Positions 1 through 8,739 of a stretch of DNA of 51,990 bases are shown here, piece after piece. The stretch lies in assembly GCA_016195085.1 (NCBI GenBank), contig JACQAG010000085.1:1-51990 (forward strand), written 5' to 3'. Position 1 is the stretch's first letter. Every line of letters starts with the position of its first letter. The translations under genes and the position numbers were made by a program. This DNA is from Pseudomonadota bacterium. Lineage in GTDB: Bacteria; Pseudomonadota; Alphaproteobacteria; SHVZ01. The notes beneath the pieces are model-generated. The model was not told the DNA's origin. It saw only the letters and a list, made by a program, of their open reading frames with translations, and searched no databases.

Positions 1-59
1 CCCTTGAGGGGGAGGGATGGGGAGGGGGGTATCCGATGGCCCTCGCGCGGGACTAAGCC

Positions 60-521
60 ATGGCCGACGCTCTGCTCGCCCTCGTCACCATTCTTGGCGC
101 GTTCGTCTATCTCTATGCCGACTCGCGTCTGCCGAGCCTTGCCATCGGCGATCCTCTGGGCCCGAAGGCGTTTCCGGCCCTGATCGGCATCGGCCTGGTC
201 TTGTCCGGGCTGCTCTTGGCCTTCGAGACCTGGCGGAAGCGCCGCCGCGTCGCCAAGAAGGCGCCGGTCACGCCTGAGGATCGGCGCCACCGCCTGATCC
301 TCCTCGGCATGGCGGCGTGGACCGTCCTTTACTATGCCGCTTTCGAGCCGGTCGGCTATGTGCTGGCGACCGCGCTCTATCTCCTGGGCCTGCTCGCCTT
401 CTTCAACCGTGGCCGGCATCTCGTCAATCTCGCGGTGGCGCTCTGCTTCACCGCTTTTGCCTATGCGGTCTTTGTGCGCTTCCTCGGCGTGCTGATGCCG
501 GACGGATTGCTGGCGCTGTGA
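60..521 (+). CDS. tctB: Tripartite tricarboxylate transporter small membrane subunit (TctB family)
   Basis: Small inner-membrane subunit of a tripartite tricarboxylate transporter, which imports carboxylates with a periplasmic TctC receptor and the large TctA permease. The 153-residue protein shows about four hydrophobic segments (near residues 5-20, 40-58, 78-97 and 100-150) with a basic loop of Arg/Lys after the second, as in TctB proteins. It lies 12 bases upstream of a clear TctA gene on the same strand, the main support for the call. Any tctC receptor would be left of the window. TctB proteins are poorly conserved, so assignment rests partly on context. Confidence 0.85.
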   Translation: MADALLALVTILGAFVYLYADSRLPSLAIGDPLGPKAFPALIGIGLVLSGLLLAFETWRKRRRVAKKAPVTPEDRRHRLILLGMAAWTVLYYAAFEPVGYVLATALYLLGLLAFFNRGRHLVNLAVALCFTAFAYAVFVRFLGVLMPDGLLAL

Positions 522-533
522 GGAGCCGGGTCC

Positions 534-2054
534 ATGGATAGCCTGGACGGCATCCTGCACGGGCTTGCCGTCGCCGGACAGCCCGTCAATCTCCTCTACA
601 CGCTCCTCGGCGTGTTCATCGGCACGATGATCAGCCATCTGCCCGGCATCGGCCCGTCTGCCGGGATCGCGCTCCTCATCCCGGTCACCTTCGGCATGGA
701 TCCGCCGACGGCACTCATGATGCTGGCCGGGATCTATTACGGCTGCATGTATGGCGGCGCCGTGACCGCGATCCTCCTGAACACCCCCGGCGATGCGGCC
801 GCGGTCATGACCGTGCTCGACGGTTATCCGTTGGCGCGCAAGGGCCGCGCCGGAGCCACGCTCGCCATCGCCGCGGTCAGCTCCTTCATTGCCGGCACCA
901 TGGGTGTGACGGCGCTCGCCTTCATCGCCATGCCGCTCGCCACCCTGGCGCTCCATTTCGGCCCGGCCGAGTATTTCGCCCTCATGCTCTTCGCGCTGAC
1001 TACGGTGAGCGCCTTGACCGGAGATTCCATCGCCAAGGGCATGATCGCCTGCTTGGTGGGCCTGGCGCTGGCGACCGTCGGCATCGATCTGCAGAGCGGC
1101 ACGGTGCGCTTCACCATGGGCTTCGTCGAGCTGCAGGACCGGGTGAGCTTCCTCGTGGTGGTCGTCGGCCTCTTCGCCATTGCCGAGGTGAGCCGCATGG
1201 TCGAGGGCACGCTCGAGGGCACCATGCACACGGTCAGGATCAAGGGGAGGTTGTGGTTCACGCCGGAAGAATGGCGTCTGGCGTGGCCCGCCATCTTCCG
1301 CGGCTCCGCCGTCGGCTTCTTCTGCGGGGCGGCCCCCGGCCTCGGCGGCACCATTGCCGCGATGCTCGCCTACATCACCGAGAAGAAGGTTTCCAAGCAT
1401 CCCGAACGCTTCGGCCATGGTGCCATCGAGGGCGTGGCCGGGCCGGAGGCGGCGACCAATGCGGATACCTGCGGCGCCTTCGTGCATCTCCTGGCCCTCG
1501 GCATTCCCGGATCCGGCGCCACCGCCGTCATCATGGGCGCCTTCATCATGTACGGCATCCAGCCCGGACCGATGCTGTTCAAGACCCATCCCGACCTGGT
1601 CTGGGGCCTCATTGCCAGCATGTATGTGGGCAATGTCATGCTCTTGGTCTTGAACCTGCCCTTGGTCGGCGTCTTCGCCCGCGTGCTCTATGTGCCGCCG
1701 GCGATCCTCTTGGTCATCATCCTCGGCATCGCCTCGGCCGGGGTCTTTTCCTTCAACACCAACACCTTCGATCTCTATCTGGCGCTTTTTTTCGGGGCGC
1801 TCGGCTACGGCTTCCGCAAGCTCGACATCCCGAAGGCGCCGCTCATCTTCGGCCTCATCCTTGGCGGCATGCTGGAGCAATCCTTCCGCCAGGCGATGAC
1901 CATCTCCGGGGCCAACCCGATCATCTTCGTCAAAAGCCCGATCGCGGCCTTCCTGCTCCTGTGCGCCATCGGCTCGGTGGTGGCCTCGCTGTGGACCAAG
2001 CGCAAGCCGCCGGTCGTCACCGCCCCAGCCGCGGCCATGGCGCAGGAGGAGTGA
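534..2054 (+). CDS. tctA: Tripartite tricarboxylate transporter large permease (TctA family)
   Basis: Large multi-pass permease of the TctABC family for uptake of citrate-like carboxylates driven by an ion gradient. The 506-residue length is normal. The N-terminal part carries the family-typical glycine-rich stretch HLPGIGPSAGIALLIP near residues 35-50 and the YGGAVTAILLNTPGDA motif near residues 74-89; a second glycine-rich repeat (GAAPGLGGTIAAMLAY) lies near residues 264-279, matching the internal duplication of TctA. It follows tctB by 12 bases with AGGAG ahead of the ATG, so the two are co-transcribed. The substrate cannot be inferred without the receptor. Confidence 0.95.
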   Translation: MDSLDGILHGLAVAGQPVNLLYTLLGVFIGTMISHLPGIGPSAGIALLIPVTFGMDPPTALMMLAGIYYGCMYGGAVTAILLNTPGDAAAVMTVLDGYPLARKGRAGATLAIAAVSSFIAGTMGVTALAFIAMPLATLALHFGPAEYFALMLFALTTVSALTGDSIAKGMIACLVGLALATVGIDLQSGTVRFTMGFVELQDRVSFLVVVVGLFAIAEVSRMVEGTLEGTMHTVRIKGRLWFTPEEWRLAWPAIFRGSAVGFFCGAAPGLGGTIAAMLAYITEKKVSKHPERFGHGAIEGVAGPEAATNADTCGAFVHLLALGIPGSGATAVIMGAFIMYGIQPGPMLFKTHPDLVWGLIASMYVGNVMLLVLNLPLVGVFARVLYVPPAILLVIILGIASAGVFSFNTNTFDLYLALFFGALGYGFRKLDIPKAPLIFGLILGGMLEQSFRQAMTISGANPIIFVKSPIAAFLLLCAIGSVVASLWTKRKPPVVTAPAAAMAQEE

Positions 2055-2236
2055 GCCGCAAGGCCGTACCCCAGCCGCCGAACACTCAACAATCACTGAA
2101 CATAGCGGCTCCGTCGCCTACGGCCGGCCATGCCAGGGAATGACGTTTCGTCGTTTGTTCCCCCATTTCGCGCAATATTTGATCGATTTATCGGTGTGAA
2201 TGCCGCCGATCCGACGCCGACCATTGACGCATGTTG

Positions 2237-2259
2237 AGTTTAGTATTATCAACTAAACT
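2237..2259. promoter_or_regulatory. Candidate operator upstream of the ABC/dihydroxyacetone kinase operon
   Basis: A perfect 8-bp inverted repeat, AGTTTAGT-N7-ACTAAACT, in an AT-rich patch within GC-rich DNA, about 80 bases upstream of the first gene of the importer/kinase operon. Such symmetry is typical of a dimeric repressor or activator site. A TTGACG at 2224-2229 could be a -35 element, but no convincing -10 at normal spacing was found. The 285-bp gap 2055-2339 holds nothing else recognisable. Confidence 0.5.
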
Positions 2260-2339
2260 AAACATCAATGGACGGTCCCGACAGGGCACCGTCCCGCGGG
2301 CCGGACCGCATTATCCGGCATGAAGAAGGGAGAGAACGC

Positions 2340-3671
2340 ATGACGAGGTCGAGCGTAGGCCTTTTGGCGAGCCTCATCGCCACAGCGGTCGCGATGGTGC
2401 CAGCGGACAGGGCCGAGGCTCAGGGCAAGTCCCTGACCCTCTGTTGGGCGGCATGGGATCCGGCCAATGCATTGGTCGAGCTGTCGAAGGACTTCACGAC
2501 GCAGTCCAACATCCAAATGAAATTCGAGTTCGTCCCTTGGACGAGCTATGCCGATCGCTTCCTCAACGAGCTCAACACCAAGAGCAAGCTGTGCGATCTG
2601 ATCATCGGCGACAGCCAATGGATCGGCGGCGCGGCGGAGCAAGGTCACTACGTCAAGCTCAACGACTTCTTCGCCAGGGAAGCCATCAAGATGGATGACT
2701 TCATGCCGGCGACGGTGCTCGGCTATTCGGAGTGGCCGAAGCATACGCCCAACTATTGGGCGCTGCCGGCAATGGCGGACGCGGTCGGTTGGACCTATCG
2801 CAAGGACTGGTTCTCCAGACCGGCGATCCAGGCCGAGTTCAAGCAGAAGCACGGCCGCGATCTGGCTCCGCCGAAGACCTACACCGAACTGAAGCAGATC
2901 GCCGAGTTCTTCCAAGGCCGCGAAATCGACGGCAAGAAGGTTTACGGCGCCTACATCTTCACCGAGCGCGGCTCGGAAGGCATCACCATGGGTGTCACCA
3001 ACGTGCTCTATGACTTCGGCTTCCAGTACGAAGATCCGAAGAAGGCGTACAAGATGGAAGGCTTCGTCAACTCTCCCGATGCGGTGAAGGGGTTGGAATT
3101 CTACAAGGCGCTCTACAAGTGCTGCACCGCGCCCGGCATGACCAACGCCTACATGCAAGAGGGGCTCGATGCCTTCAAATCGGGCCAGGTGGCGATGCAG
3201 ATGAACTGGTTCGCCTTCTTCCCCGGCCTCTACAAGGATCCCAATGTCGGCGGCGAGAAGATCGGCTTCTTCGTCAATCCGGCCGAGAAGCAGCATGCGA
3301 CCCAGCTTGGCGGCCAGGGCATCTCGGTCGTTTCGTATTCCGAGCGCAAGGATGACGCGCTTCGCTACATCAAGTGGTTTGCCCAGCCCGACGTGCAGAA
3401 GAAGTGGTGGGCGCTCGGTGGCTACTCTGCCCATAAGGCCGTCGTCAATGATCCAAGCTTCCCGAAGAGCGCACCGTTCGCGCCCGACTTCCTCAAATCC
3501 ATGGAGATCGTCGTCGATTTCTGGGCGGAGCCCGCCTATGCGGAGCTGCTGCTCGACATGCAGAAGCGCATCCATGACTACGTCGTAGCCGACAAGGGCA
3601 CGGCCAAGGAGGCGCTCGATCTTCTGGTCAAGGACTGGGAGAAGGTCTTCAAGGAAGAAGGCAAGCTCTAG
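2340..3671 (+). CDS. Carbohydrate ABC transporter substrate-binding protein
   Basis: Periplasmic receptor of an ABC importer of the sugar/polyol (extracellular solute-binding family 1) type. The ATG at 2340 follows AAGGGAGAG and gives a 443-residue protein with a Sec signal peptide of about 27 residues ending AEA before Gln. The mature part has the look of this family: an N-terminal strand LTLCWAAWDPANALVELSKDF and a C-terminal region that resumes after the ligand-binding lobe. It is the first gene of a 10-kb operon with two permeases, two ATPases and the PTS-type dihydroxyacetone kinase. The ligand is therefore inferred to be dihydroxyacetone, glycerol or a related polyol; the sequence alone does not prove this. 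Confidence 0.85.
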   Translation: MTRSSVGLLASLIATAVAMVPADRAEAQGKSLTLCWAAWDPANALVELSKDFTTQSNIQMKFEFVPWTSYADRFLNELNTKSKLCDLIIGDSQWIGGAAEQGHYVKLNDFFAREAIKMDDFMPATVLGYSEWPKHTPNYWALPAMADAVGWTYRKDWFSRPAIQAEFKQKHGRDLAPPKTYTELKQIAEFFQGREIDGKKVYGAYIFTERGSEGITMGVTNVLYDFGFQYEDPKKAYKMEGFVNSPDAVKGLEFYKALYKCCTAPGMTNAYMQEGLDAFKSGQVAMQMNWFAFFPGLYKDPNVGGEKIGFFVNPAEKQHATQLGGQGISVVSYSERKDDALRYIKWFAQPDVQKKWWALGGYSAHKAVVNDPSFPKSAPFAPDFLKSMEIVVDFWAEPAYAELLLDMQKRIHDYVVADKGTAKEALDLLVKDWEKVFKEEGKL

Positions 3672-3686
3672 CCGCTCAGATCGCCT

Positions 3687-3741
3687 CCGCTCGAGTCGCC
3701 CCCGCACGGGATCGCTCCCCGCGCGGGGGAACTCGAGGCGG
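3687..3741 (+). promoter_or_regulatory. Intercistronic stem-loop between receptor and permease genes
   Basis: Two arms of about 19 bases (3687-3705 and 3723-3741) are imperfectly complementary with small bulges and enclose a short loop. There is no T-run after it, so it is not a classic terminator. Hairpins just after binding-protein genes commonly protect the upstream mRNA and let the receptor be made in excess over the permeases; that role is inferred here. Confidence 0.45.
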
Positions 3742-3798
3742 CGTCGCGAGGGACATGTCTTGCCCGACCTGCCCATTCGAGATCAAAGTGGCGTTTCC

Positions 3799-4761
3799 AT
3801 GCACGAGGCTGCCGCCAGCGCGTCCGTTGCCGAACGTGTCGCCGCCGCGACGCCGGAGACGATCGTCCGGCGCGTGCGTGGCCTGTCGGATCGGGCGATC
3901 GCCTGGGTATTCGTCCTGCCGACTATGGCGCTGCTCCTCGCCATCAACATCTTTCCGTTGATTTGGACGATCCGGCTCTCCTTCACCAACTACCGGGTGA
4001 ACCGCGCGAATGCGCCGCTCCGCTGGGTCGGCATCGACAACTATGTCAGCATCCTGACCGATCCCGACATCTGGAGCAGCATGCAGGTGACCGCTCGCTT
4101 CGTCTTCTGGACGATCGCGATCGAGACGATTCTCGGCTTCCTCCTCGCCGTTCTCATCGACCGCAAGTTCCGCGGCCACGGCTTCTGGACCACCGTCATT
4201 CTCATTCCGATGATGCTGTCTCCGGCCGTCGTCGGCAATTTCTGGACATTCCTCTATCAGCCGCAGATCGGCCTTTTCAACTACGCCGCCTCGTTCATCG
4301 CCGGCATCCCGCCGTCCTCGTTCCAGATGATCGGCGATGTCAGCCTGGCACCGTGGTCGATCGTGATCGTCGATGTCTGGATGTGGACGCCCTATGTAAT
4401 GCTGATCTGCCTCGCCGGGCTCCGCTCCATTCCCGGCTACATCTACGAGGCAGCAGAGGTCGACCGGGCCTCGGCCTGGCGGCAGTTCTGGTCGATCACG
4501 CTCCCCTTGGCGCTGCCCTTCATCATGCTGGCGGTGCTGTTCCGCGGCATCGAGAACTTCAAGATGTTCGATATGGTCAATCTCTTGACCAATGGCGGTC
4601 CGGGATCGACGACAGAGCTCGCCTCCATCACTTTGAAGCGCGAAGCCTTCGAAAAGTGGCGGACAGGCTATTCCTCCGCCTTCGCGATCGTCCTCTTCGT
4701 CGCCATCTTCGGGCTTGCCAACATCTACGTGAAGGCGCTCAACCAGGTGAAGCAGCGATGA
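3799..4761 (+). CDS. ABC transporter permease 1 (MalF/UgpA type)
   Basis: Inner-membrane subunit of the carbohydrate-type importer. About 320 residues with six predicted helices; the first is near residues 33-58. The EAA cytoplasmic loop that docks the ATPase is visible (YEAAEVDRASAWRQFWSITL near residue 217 on). The ATG at 3799 is used; an in-frame TTG at 3760 preceded by GAGGGA would add 13 residues and is a real alternative. The stop overlaps the next start in an ATGA, so the two permeases are translationally coupled and probably form the heterodimeric channel. Confidence 0.88.
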   Translation: MHEAAASASVAERVAAATPETIVRRVRGLSDRAIAWVFVLPTMALLLAINIFPLIWTIRLSFTNYRVNRANAPLRWVGIDNYVSILTDPDIWSSMQVTARFVFWTIAIETILGFLLAVLIDRKFRGHGFWTTVILIPMMLSPAVVGNFWTFLYQPQIGLFNYAASFIAGIPPSSFQMIGDVSLAPWSIVIVDVWMWTPYVMLICLAGLRSIPGYIYEAAEVDRASAWRQFWSITLPLALPFIMLAVLFRGIENFKMFDMVNLLTNGGPGSTTELASITLKREAFEKWRTGYSSAFAIVLFVAIFGLANIYVKALNQVKQR

Positions 4762-5711
4762 GCGGCGGCATCACCGCATATTCGGTCGTCGAGCCCAGCG
4801 CCTGGTCCAGGCGTGTGGCCGCGGCGTTGGTGGTGCTCTACGCGCTCGTCTCGATGGTGCCGCTCGTGTGGATCGTCATCACCGGCTTCAAGACGCCGCC
4901 CGATTCGATCGCCTATCCCCCGAAGCTGGTTTTTTCGCCGTCGCTGGAAGGCTACGTCAATCTCTTTACCACTCGCTCGCGGCAAACGCCGGAGTACATC
5001 CACAGCCTGCCGCCGGCGCAATCCTGGTACGAGGAGCTCGTGCGTTCCCGCAACATGGTGATCGCCGGACCGTCCAAATATCTGCCGCGCTACATCAACT
5101 CGCTCGTCATCGGTTTCGGCTCGACGTTCTTGGCGATCCTCTTCGGCACCGCCGCCGCCTATGCCTTCTCCCGCTTCAAGGTGCCGCTCAAGGACGATCT
5201 GCTTTTCTTCATCCTGTCGACCCGGATGATGCCGCCGATCGCGGTCGCCATTCCGATCTATCTCATGTACCGCGAGCTCGGCCTCACCGACACCAAGCTC
5301 GGCATGATCCTGCTCTATACCGCCGTCAATCTCTCGCTGGCGGTCTGGCTGCTCAAGGGCTTCATCGACGAGATTCCTCGGGAATACGAGGAGGCGGCGA
5401 TGATCGACGGCTATACGCGCCTGCAGGCTTTCTGGAAGGTGGTTCTGCCACAGGCCTCGACCGGCATCGCGGCGACGGCGATCTTCTGCCTGATCTTCGC
5501 CTGGAACGAATATGCCTTCGCCGTGCTGCTGACCTCAGGCGAAGCGCAGACGACGCCACCATTCATTCCCTTCATCATCGGTGAAGGCGGACAGGATTGG
5601 CCCGCGGTGGCCGCCGGCTCCACGCTCTTCCTGATCCCGATCGTGGTCTTCACCGTGCTGCTGCGCAAGCTGCTCTTGCGCGGCATCACCTTCGGAGCGG
5701 TGCGTCGATGA
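4758..5711 (+). CDS. ABC transporter permease 2 (MalG/UgpE type)
   Basis: Second channel subunit, 317 residues, six predicted helices. The EAA loop YEEAAMIDGYTRLQAFWKVV is present. Between helix 1 and helix 2 there is a long polar region (about 60 residues, roughly positions 50-105) that is larger than in many MalG-type permeases and may face the periplasm. It is coupled by ATGA overlaps both to the preceding permease and to the following small membrane protein. Confidence 0.88.
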   Translation: MSGGITAYSVVEPSAWSRRVAAALVVLYALVSMVPLVWIVITGFKTPPDSIAYPPKLVFSPSLEGYVNLFTTRSRQTPEYIHSLPPAQSWYEELVRSRNMVIAGPSKYLPRYINSLVIGFGSTFLAILFGTAAAYAFSRFKVPLKDDLLFFILSTRMMPPIAVAIPIYLMYRELGLTDTKLGMILLYTAVNLSLAVWLLKGFIDEIPREYEEAAMIDGYTRLQAFWKVVLPQASTGIAATAIFCLIFAWNEYAFAVLLTSGEAQTTPPFIPFIIGEGGQDWPAVAAGSTLFLIPIVVFTVLLRKLLLRGITFGAVRR

Positions 5712-5920
5712 GCGACCATCTCGATCAAGGGATGCTCAAGGGCTCGCCGCTCGCCCGAATCTTCCGGCGACGGCCTTGGGAGACCCTCGCGACGGTGCTG
5801 ATCGCGACCGGCATCCTCATGCTGATGCAGCCGATATCCCTCGAGCTCTATACCCATTCCTTCGCCACCATTCTCTTCGGCACGGTGATGTTCATCATCG
5901 TCTCGAAGTTTCCCGACTGA
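5708..5920 (+). CDS. Small two-helix membrane protein of the ABC operon
   Basis: A 70-residue protein starting at an ATGA overlap with the permease stop. After a polar, basic N-terminus (RIFRRRPWE) come two hydrophobic stretches, about residues 23-40 and 48-65, so it is a small integral membrane protein. I do not recognise a family. Its position between permease and ATPase genes is like that of small accessory proteins in some glycerol ABC operons, but the sequence does not resemble the one I know from those operons. A role in assembly or regulation of the importer is an inference. Confidence 0.7.
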   Translation: MSDHLDQGMLKGSPLARIFRRRPWETLATVLIATGILMLMQPISLELYTHSFATILFGTVMFIIVSKFPD

Positions 5921-5932
5921 GGCGCGCCTTCG

Positions 5933-7030
5933 ATGGCCGAGATCAGAGTCGAAGCCCTGTGCAAGACCTTCGGCGATTTCCTCGCCGTCAAGGGTTCGAC
6001 CTTCACGGTCGCGAGCGGGGAGTTCTTCTGCCTCCTCGGGCCCTCCGGCTGCGGCAAGACAACGACCTTGCGCATGATCGCCGGCCTGGAGCTGCCGACT
6101 TCGGGCCGTATCCTGCTTGGCGGCGAGGACGTGACCTTCCGACGCGCCGCCGAGCGCGACATCGCATTCGTCTTCCAGCTGTTCGCCCTCTATCCGCATA
6201 TGAGCGTGCGCGCCAATATCGCCTTTCCGCTGAAGTGCCAGGGCATGCGCCGCGCCGAGATTCGCCCGGTGGTCGAGACCGCGGCCCGCATCCTGCGCAT
6301 CACCAATCTCCTGGATCGACCGGTCTCGGGCCTCACCTCGGGCGATCGGCAGCGAGTCGCGCTCGGCCGCGCCATCGTGCGCCAGCCCAAAGCGTTCATG
6401 ATGGACGAGCCGCTCGGCGCGTTGGACTCCGAGCTCCGACATATCATGATCGCGGAGCTGCGGATGCTGCACAATCGCCTCCAGGCGACGACGATTTATG
6501 TCACCCATGACCAGCTGGAGGCGATGGCCATGGCCGATAAGGTCGCGGTCATGAGCAAGGGCGAGATCGTGCAGCTGGGCACGCCGAAGGAGATCTATGA
6601 GCGGCCGGCATCGCTGTTTGTCGCGGATTTCATCGGCTCGCCCTCGATGAACTTCCTGGACTTTCGCTCCGGGCTTAGTAGGGGTACGGCCTCGATTCGG
6701 CTGGGCGAAGGCATCGTCGAGGTGCCGGAGATACACGAGGATCTGGAGGAGCGAGATCTCGTTCTTGGCGTCCGCCCCGAGCATGTACGGATCGCCGAGC
6801 GCGGCATCATGCCGGCGGACGTGTTCGGCACGGAATATCTCGGCACCATGCAGCTGGTGACGCTCGCCACCCCACACGGCATGCTGCGGGCGCGGATCGC
6901 GGCAAATGTGCCGGTCAGGCGAGGCGAGCGCGTCGCCGTGAATTTCCTCGCCCCCAAGCTATCGCTGTTCGAAAAGTCTTCGGGGCGAGCGGTTAGAACC
7001 GGTCGCGCGATGGGAGAGCTCCGTGGCTGA
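5933..7030 (+). CDS. ABC transporter ATP-binding protein 1, degenerate signature motif
   Basis: Nucleotide-binding subunit of the MalK/UgpC group: 365 residues, an ATPase domain to about residue 235 and a C-terminal regulatory OB-fold-like region. Walker A is GPSGCGKT (36-43), Walker B FMMDEP (155-160), and the H-loop YVTHDQ is present. The signature motif, normally LSGGQ, reads LTSGD (134-138), whereas the next gene has a normal LSGGE. The two ATPases therefore probably form an asymmetric heterodimer with one composite site altered. It starts 12 bases after the small membrane protein gene and overlaps the next gene by 8 bases. Confidence 0.9.
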   Translation: MAEIRVEALCKTFGDFLAVKGSTFTVASGEFFCLLGPSGCGKTTTLRMIAGLELPTSGRILLGGEDVTFRRAAERDIAFVFQLFALYPHMSVRANIAFPLKCQGMRRAEIRPVVETAARILRITNLLDRPVSGLTSGDRQRVALGRAIVRQPKAFMMDEPLGALDSELRHIMIAELRMLHNRLQATTIYVTHDQLEAMAMADKVAVMSKGEIVQLGTPKEIYERPASLFVADFIGSPSMNFLDFRSGLSRGTASIRLGEGIVEVPEIHEDLEERDLVLGVRPEHVRIAERGIMPADVFGTEYLGTMQLVTLATPHGMLRARIAANVPVRRGERVAVNFLAPKLSLFEKSSGRAVRTGRAMGELRG

Positions 7031-8039
7031 GGTCGTCATCCGGGGCGTGACCAAGCATTTCGGTCGCCTTGCCGCCGTCAGCGATCTCACGCTTGCGGTC
7101 GGCGACGGCGAGTTCGTGGCGCTACTGGGACCGACCGGAGCGGGTAAGACCACGACCCTGCGCTTGGTCGCAGGGCTGGAGCGGCCCGATGCCGGCTGCA
7201 TCAGCATTGCCGGACGCGAGGTGACGCGGGCCTCGCCCGCCGAGCGCGACGTCACCTTCGTCTTTCAGCAATATTCGCTCTATCCGCATCTCACGGTGTA
7301 CGACAATTTGGCGTTTCCGCTGCGTTCGCCGCTTCGCCGCCTGCCGGAGGAGGACGTCCGCCGGCGGGTCCACGAAGTGGCCGAGCTGCTTCGCATCGGC
7401 GCCAAGCTAAAGAACCGGGCGACCCAGCTCTCTGGTGGCGAAATGCAGCGTGTCGCCATCGGCCGCGCCCTCGTGCGCCGGCCTTCCGTCTATCTCATGG
7501 ACGAGCCGCTGTCCTCGCTCGACGCCAAGCTCAGAGGCGAGTTGCGGCTGGAGCTGAAGCGCATCCAGCAGGATCTGGGCGCCACCATACTCTATGTGAC
7601 ACACGACCAGATCGAGGCTATGACCATGGCGACCCGCATCGGCGTGATCGAGCGGGGCCGGCTCGTCCAGCTCGATACGCCGCGCGAGATTTACGAGAAC
7701 CCGAGAAACGTCCATGTCGCGGCCCGGCTCGGCCATCCCGGCATCAATCTTGTGCCGCGCAGCCTGTTTCCCGAGCTGGGCGCGCCCGGGGCGGCGACGG
7801 TGATCGGAGCACGCACCGAGCAGCTTGCGATCGCGAAGGCGGGTCCAGGGACCGCGCGCGGGCGGGTAACATGGATCGAGCATCTGGGTGACCGCAACCA
7901 TCTGCACGTGCGGATCGGCGACAGCGAGGTCGTCACACTCGCCGATCCCGATGCCGAGCTCGGCGTCGGTGACGATGTATCGGTCGAAGTGGTAAGGCCG
8001 CTCTACTTCGACGCCAATGGTGACCGCATTGCCGCTTGA
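7023..8039 (+). CDS. ABC transporter ATP-binding protein 2 (MalK/UgpC type)
   Basis: Second ATPase of the importer, 338 residues, GTG start overlapping the previous gene by 8 bases. Walker A GPTGAGKT (37-44), signature LSGGE (136-140), Walker B YLMDEP (157-162) and switch His in YVTHDQ are all intact, followed by a C-terminal regulatory domain from about residue 240. Together with the preceding ATPase it should form the motor of the importer encoded upstream. Confidence 0.92.
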   Translation: MAEVVIRGVTKHFGRLAAVSDLTLAVGDGEFVALLGPTGAGKTTTLRLVAGLERPDAGCISIAGREVTRASPAERDVTFVFQQYSLYPHLTVYDNLAFPLRSPLRRLPEEDVRRRVHEVAELLRIGAKLKNRATQLSGGEMQRVAIGRALVRRPSVYLMDEPLSSLDAKLRGELRLELKRIQQDLGATILYVTHDQIEAMTMATRIGVIERGRLVQLDTPREIYENPRNVHVAARLGHPGINLVPRSLFPELGAPGAATVIGARTEQLAIAKAGPGTARGRVTWIEHLGDRNHLHVRIGDSEVVTLADPDAELGVGDDVSVEVVRPLYFDANGDRIAA

Positions 8040-8100
8040 CAATTTCACAGGAGCATCCGCGGGCGATGAATTCGGAGCGCCGATGCCGTCGGAGGGATTG

Positions 8101-8739
8101 ATGTTGGCTGACCCCGCCGAGCGCCTGCGGGCGCTCAACGCCTGCGCCGATGTGGTGGCGCAGAACACGCGCTTGCTGACCGATCTAGACGCTGCGATCG
8201 GCGATGGCGACCACGGCACCAACATGAGCCGCGGCTTCAAGGCGCTCAAGGAGGCGGCGGAAGATCTCATTCAAGCCGCGCCCGGAGCGATGCTGCAGCG
8301 CGCCGGCACCATTCTCGTCGCCACCGTCGGCGGTGCCTCTGGGCCGCTTTACGGCAGCCTGCTGATGGCGATGGGCAAGGCGGCGGGAACGGCGGAGACG
8401 CTCGATCTGCCGTTGTTGACCGAGATGCTGAGCGAGGGGGTGAGCGCGGTCGGTCGTCGCGGCAAGGCGAGCCCGGGGGAGAAGACCTTGCTTGACGTGC
8501 TCGTTCCGGTCAGGGACGCGCTCAAGCAGTCGCTCGCCCACGGCGCCCGGCCCTTCGATCTCGCCCACAGGGTCGCCGACACGGCCGAGCAGGCTTTGGA
8601 GGCGACGCGACCGCTCAGGGCGACGAAAGGGCGCGCCTCGTTCCTGGGCGAGCGCAGTATCGGCCATCTCGATCCCGGCGCCGCCTCGGCCCGGCTGTTG
8701 GTCTCCGCGCTTTGCCAGCTCGTGGGAGAAGAGCGATGA
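8101..8739 (+). CDS. dhaL: Dihydroxyacetone kinase ADP-binding subunit DhaL
   Basis: DhaL holds a permanently bound ADP that is rephosphorylated by DhaM and passes phosphate to dihydroxyacetone held on DhaK. The ATG at 8101, after GGAGGG, gives 212 residues, the usual length, and places the Mg-binding aspartates at D30, D35 and D37 in DLDAAIGDGDHG, the positions known from the E. coli enzyme. This decides against the in-frame upstream start at 8017 that overlaps the ATPase gene. The C-terminus carries the family GRASFLGERSIGHLDPGA motif. The stop overlaps the dhaM start (ATGA). Confidence 0.95.
   Translation: MLADPAERLRALNACADVVAQNTRLLTDLDAAIGDGDHGTNMSRGFKALKEAAEDLIQAAPGAMLQRAGTILVATVGGASGPLYGSLLMAMGKAAGTAETLDLPLLTEMLSEGVSAVGRRGKASPGEKTLLDVLVPVRDALKQSLAHGARPFDLAHRVADTAEQALEATRPLRATKGRASFLGERSIGHLDPGAASARLLVSALCQLVGEER

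Noticed and set aside
2265-3776. Long antisense open frame opposite the binding-protein gene
   Set aside because: It mirrors a clear signal-peptide-bearing receptor gene; long antisense frames are common in GC-rich DNA, and the translation shows no family pattern.
3676-4179. Minus-strand 167-codon frame over the receptor/permease junction
   Set aside because: It overlaps the intercistronic hairpin and the permease gene and has no ribosome site or family features.
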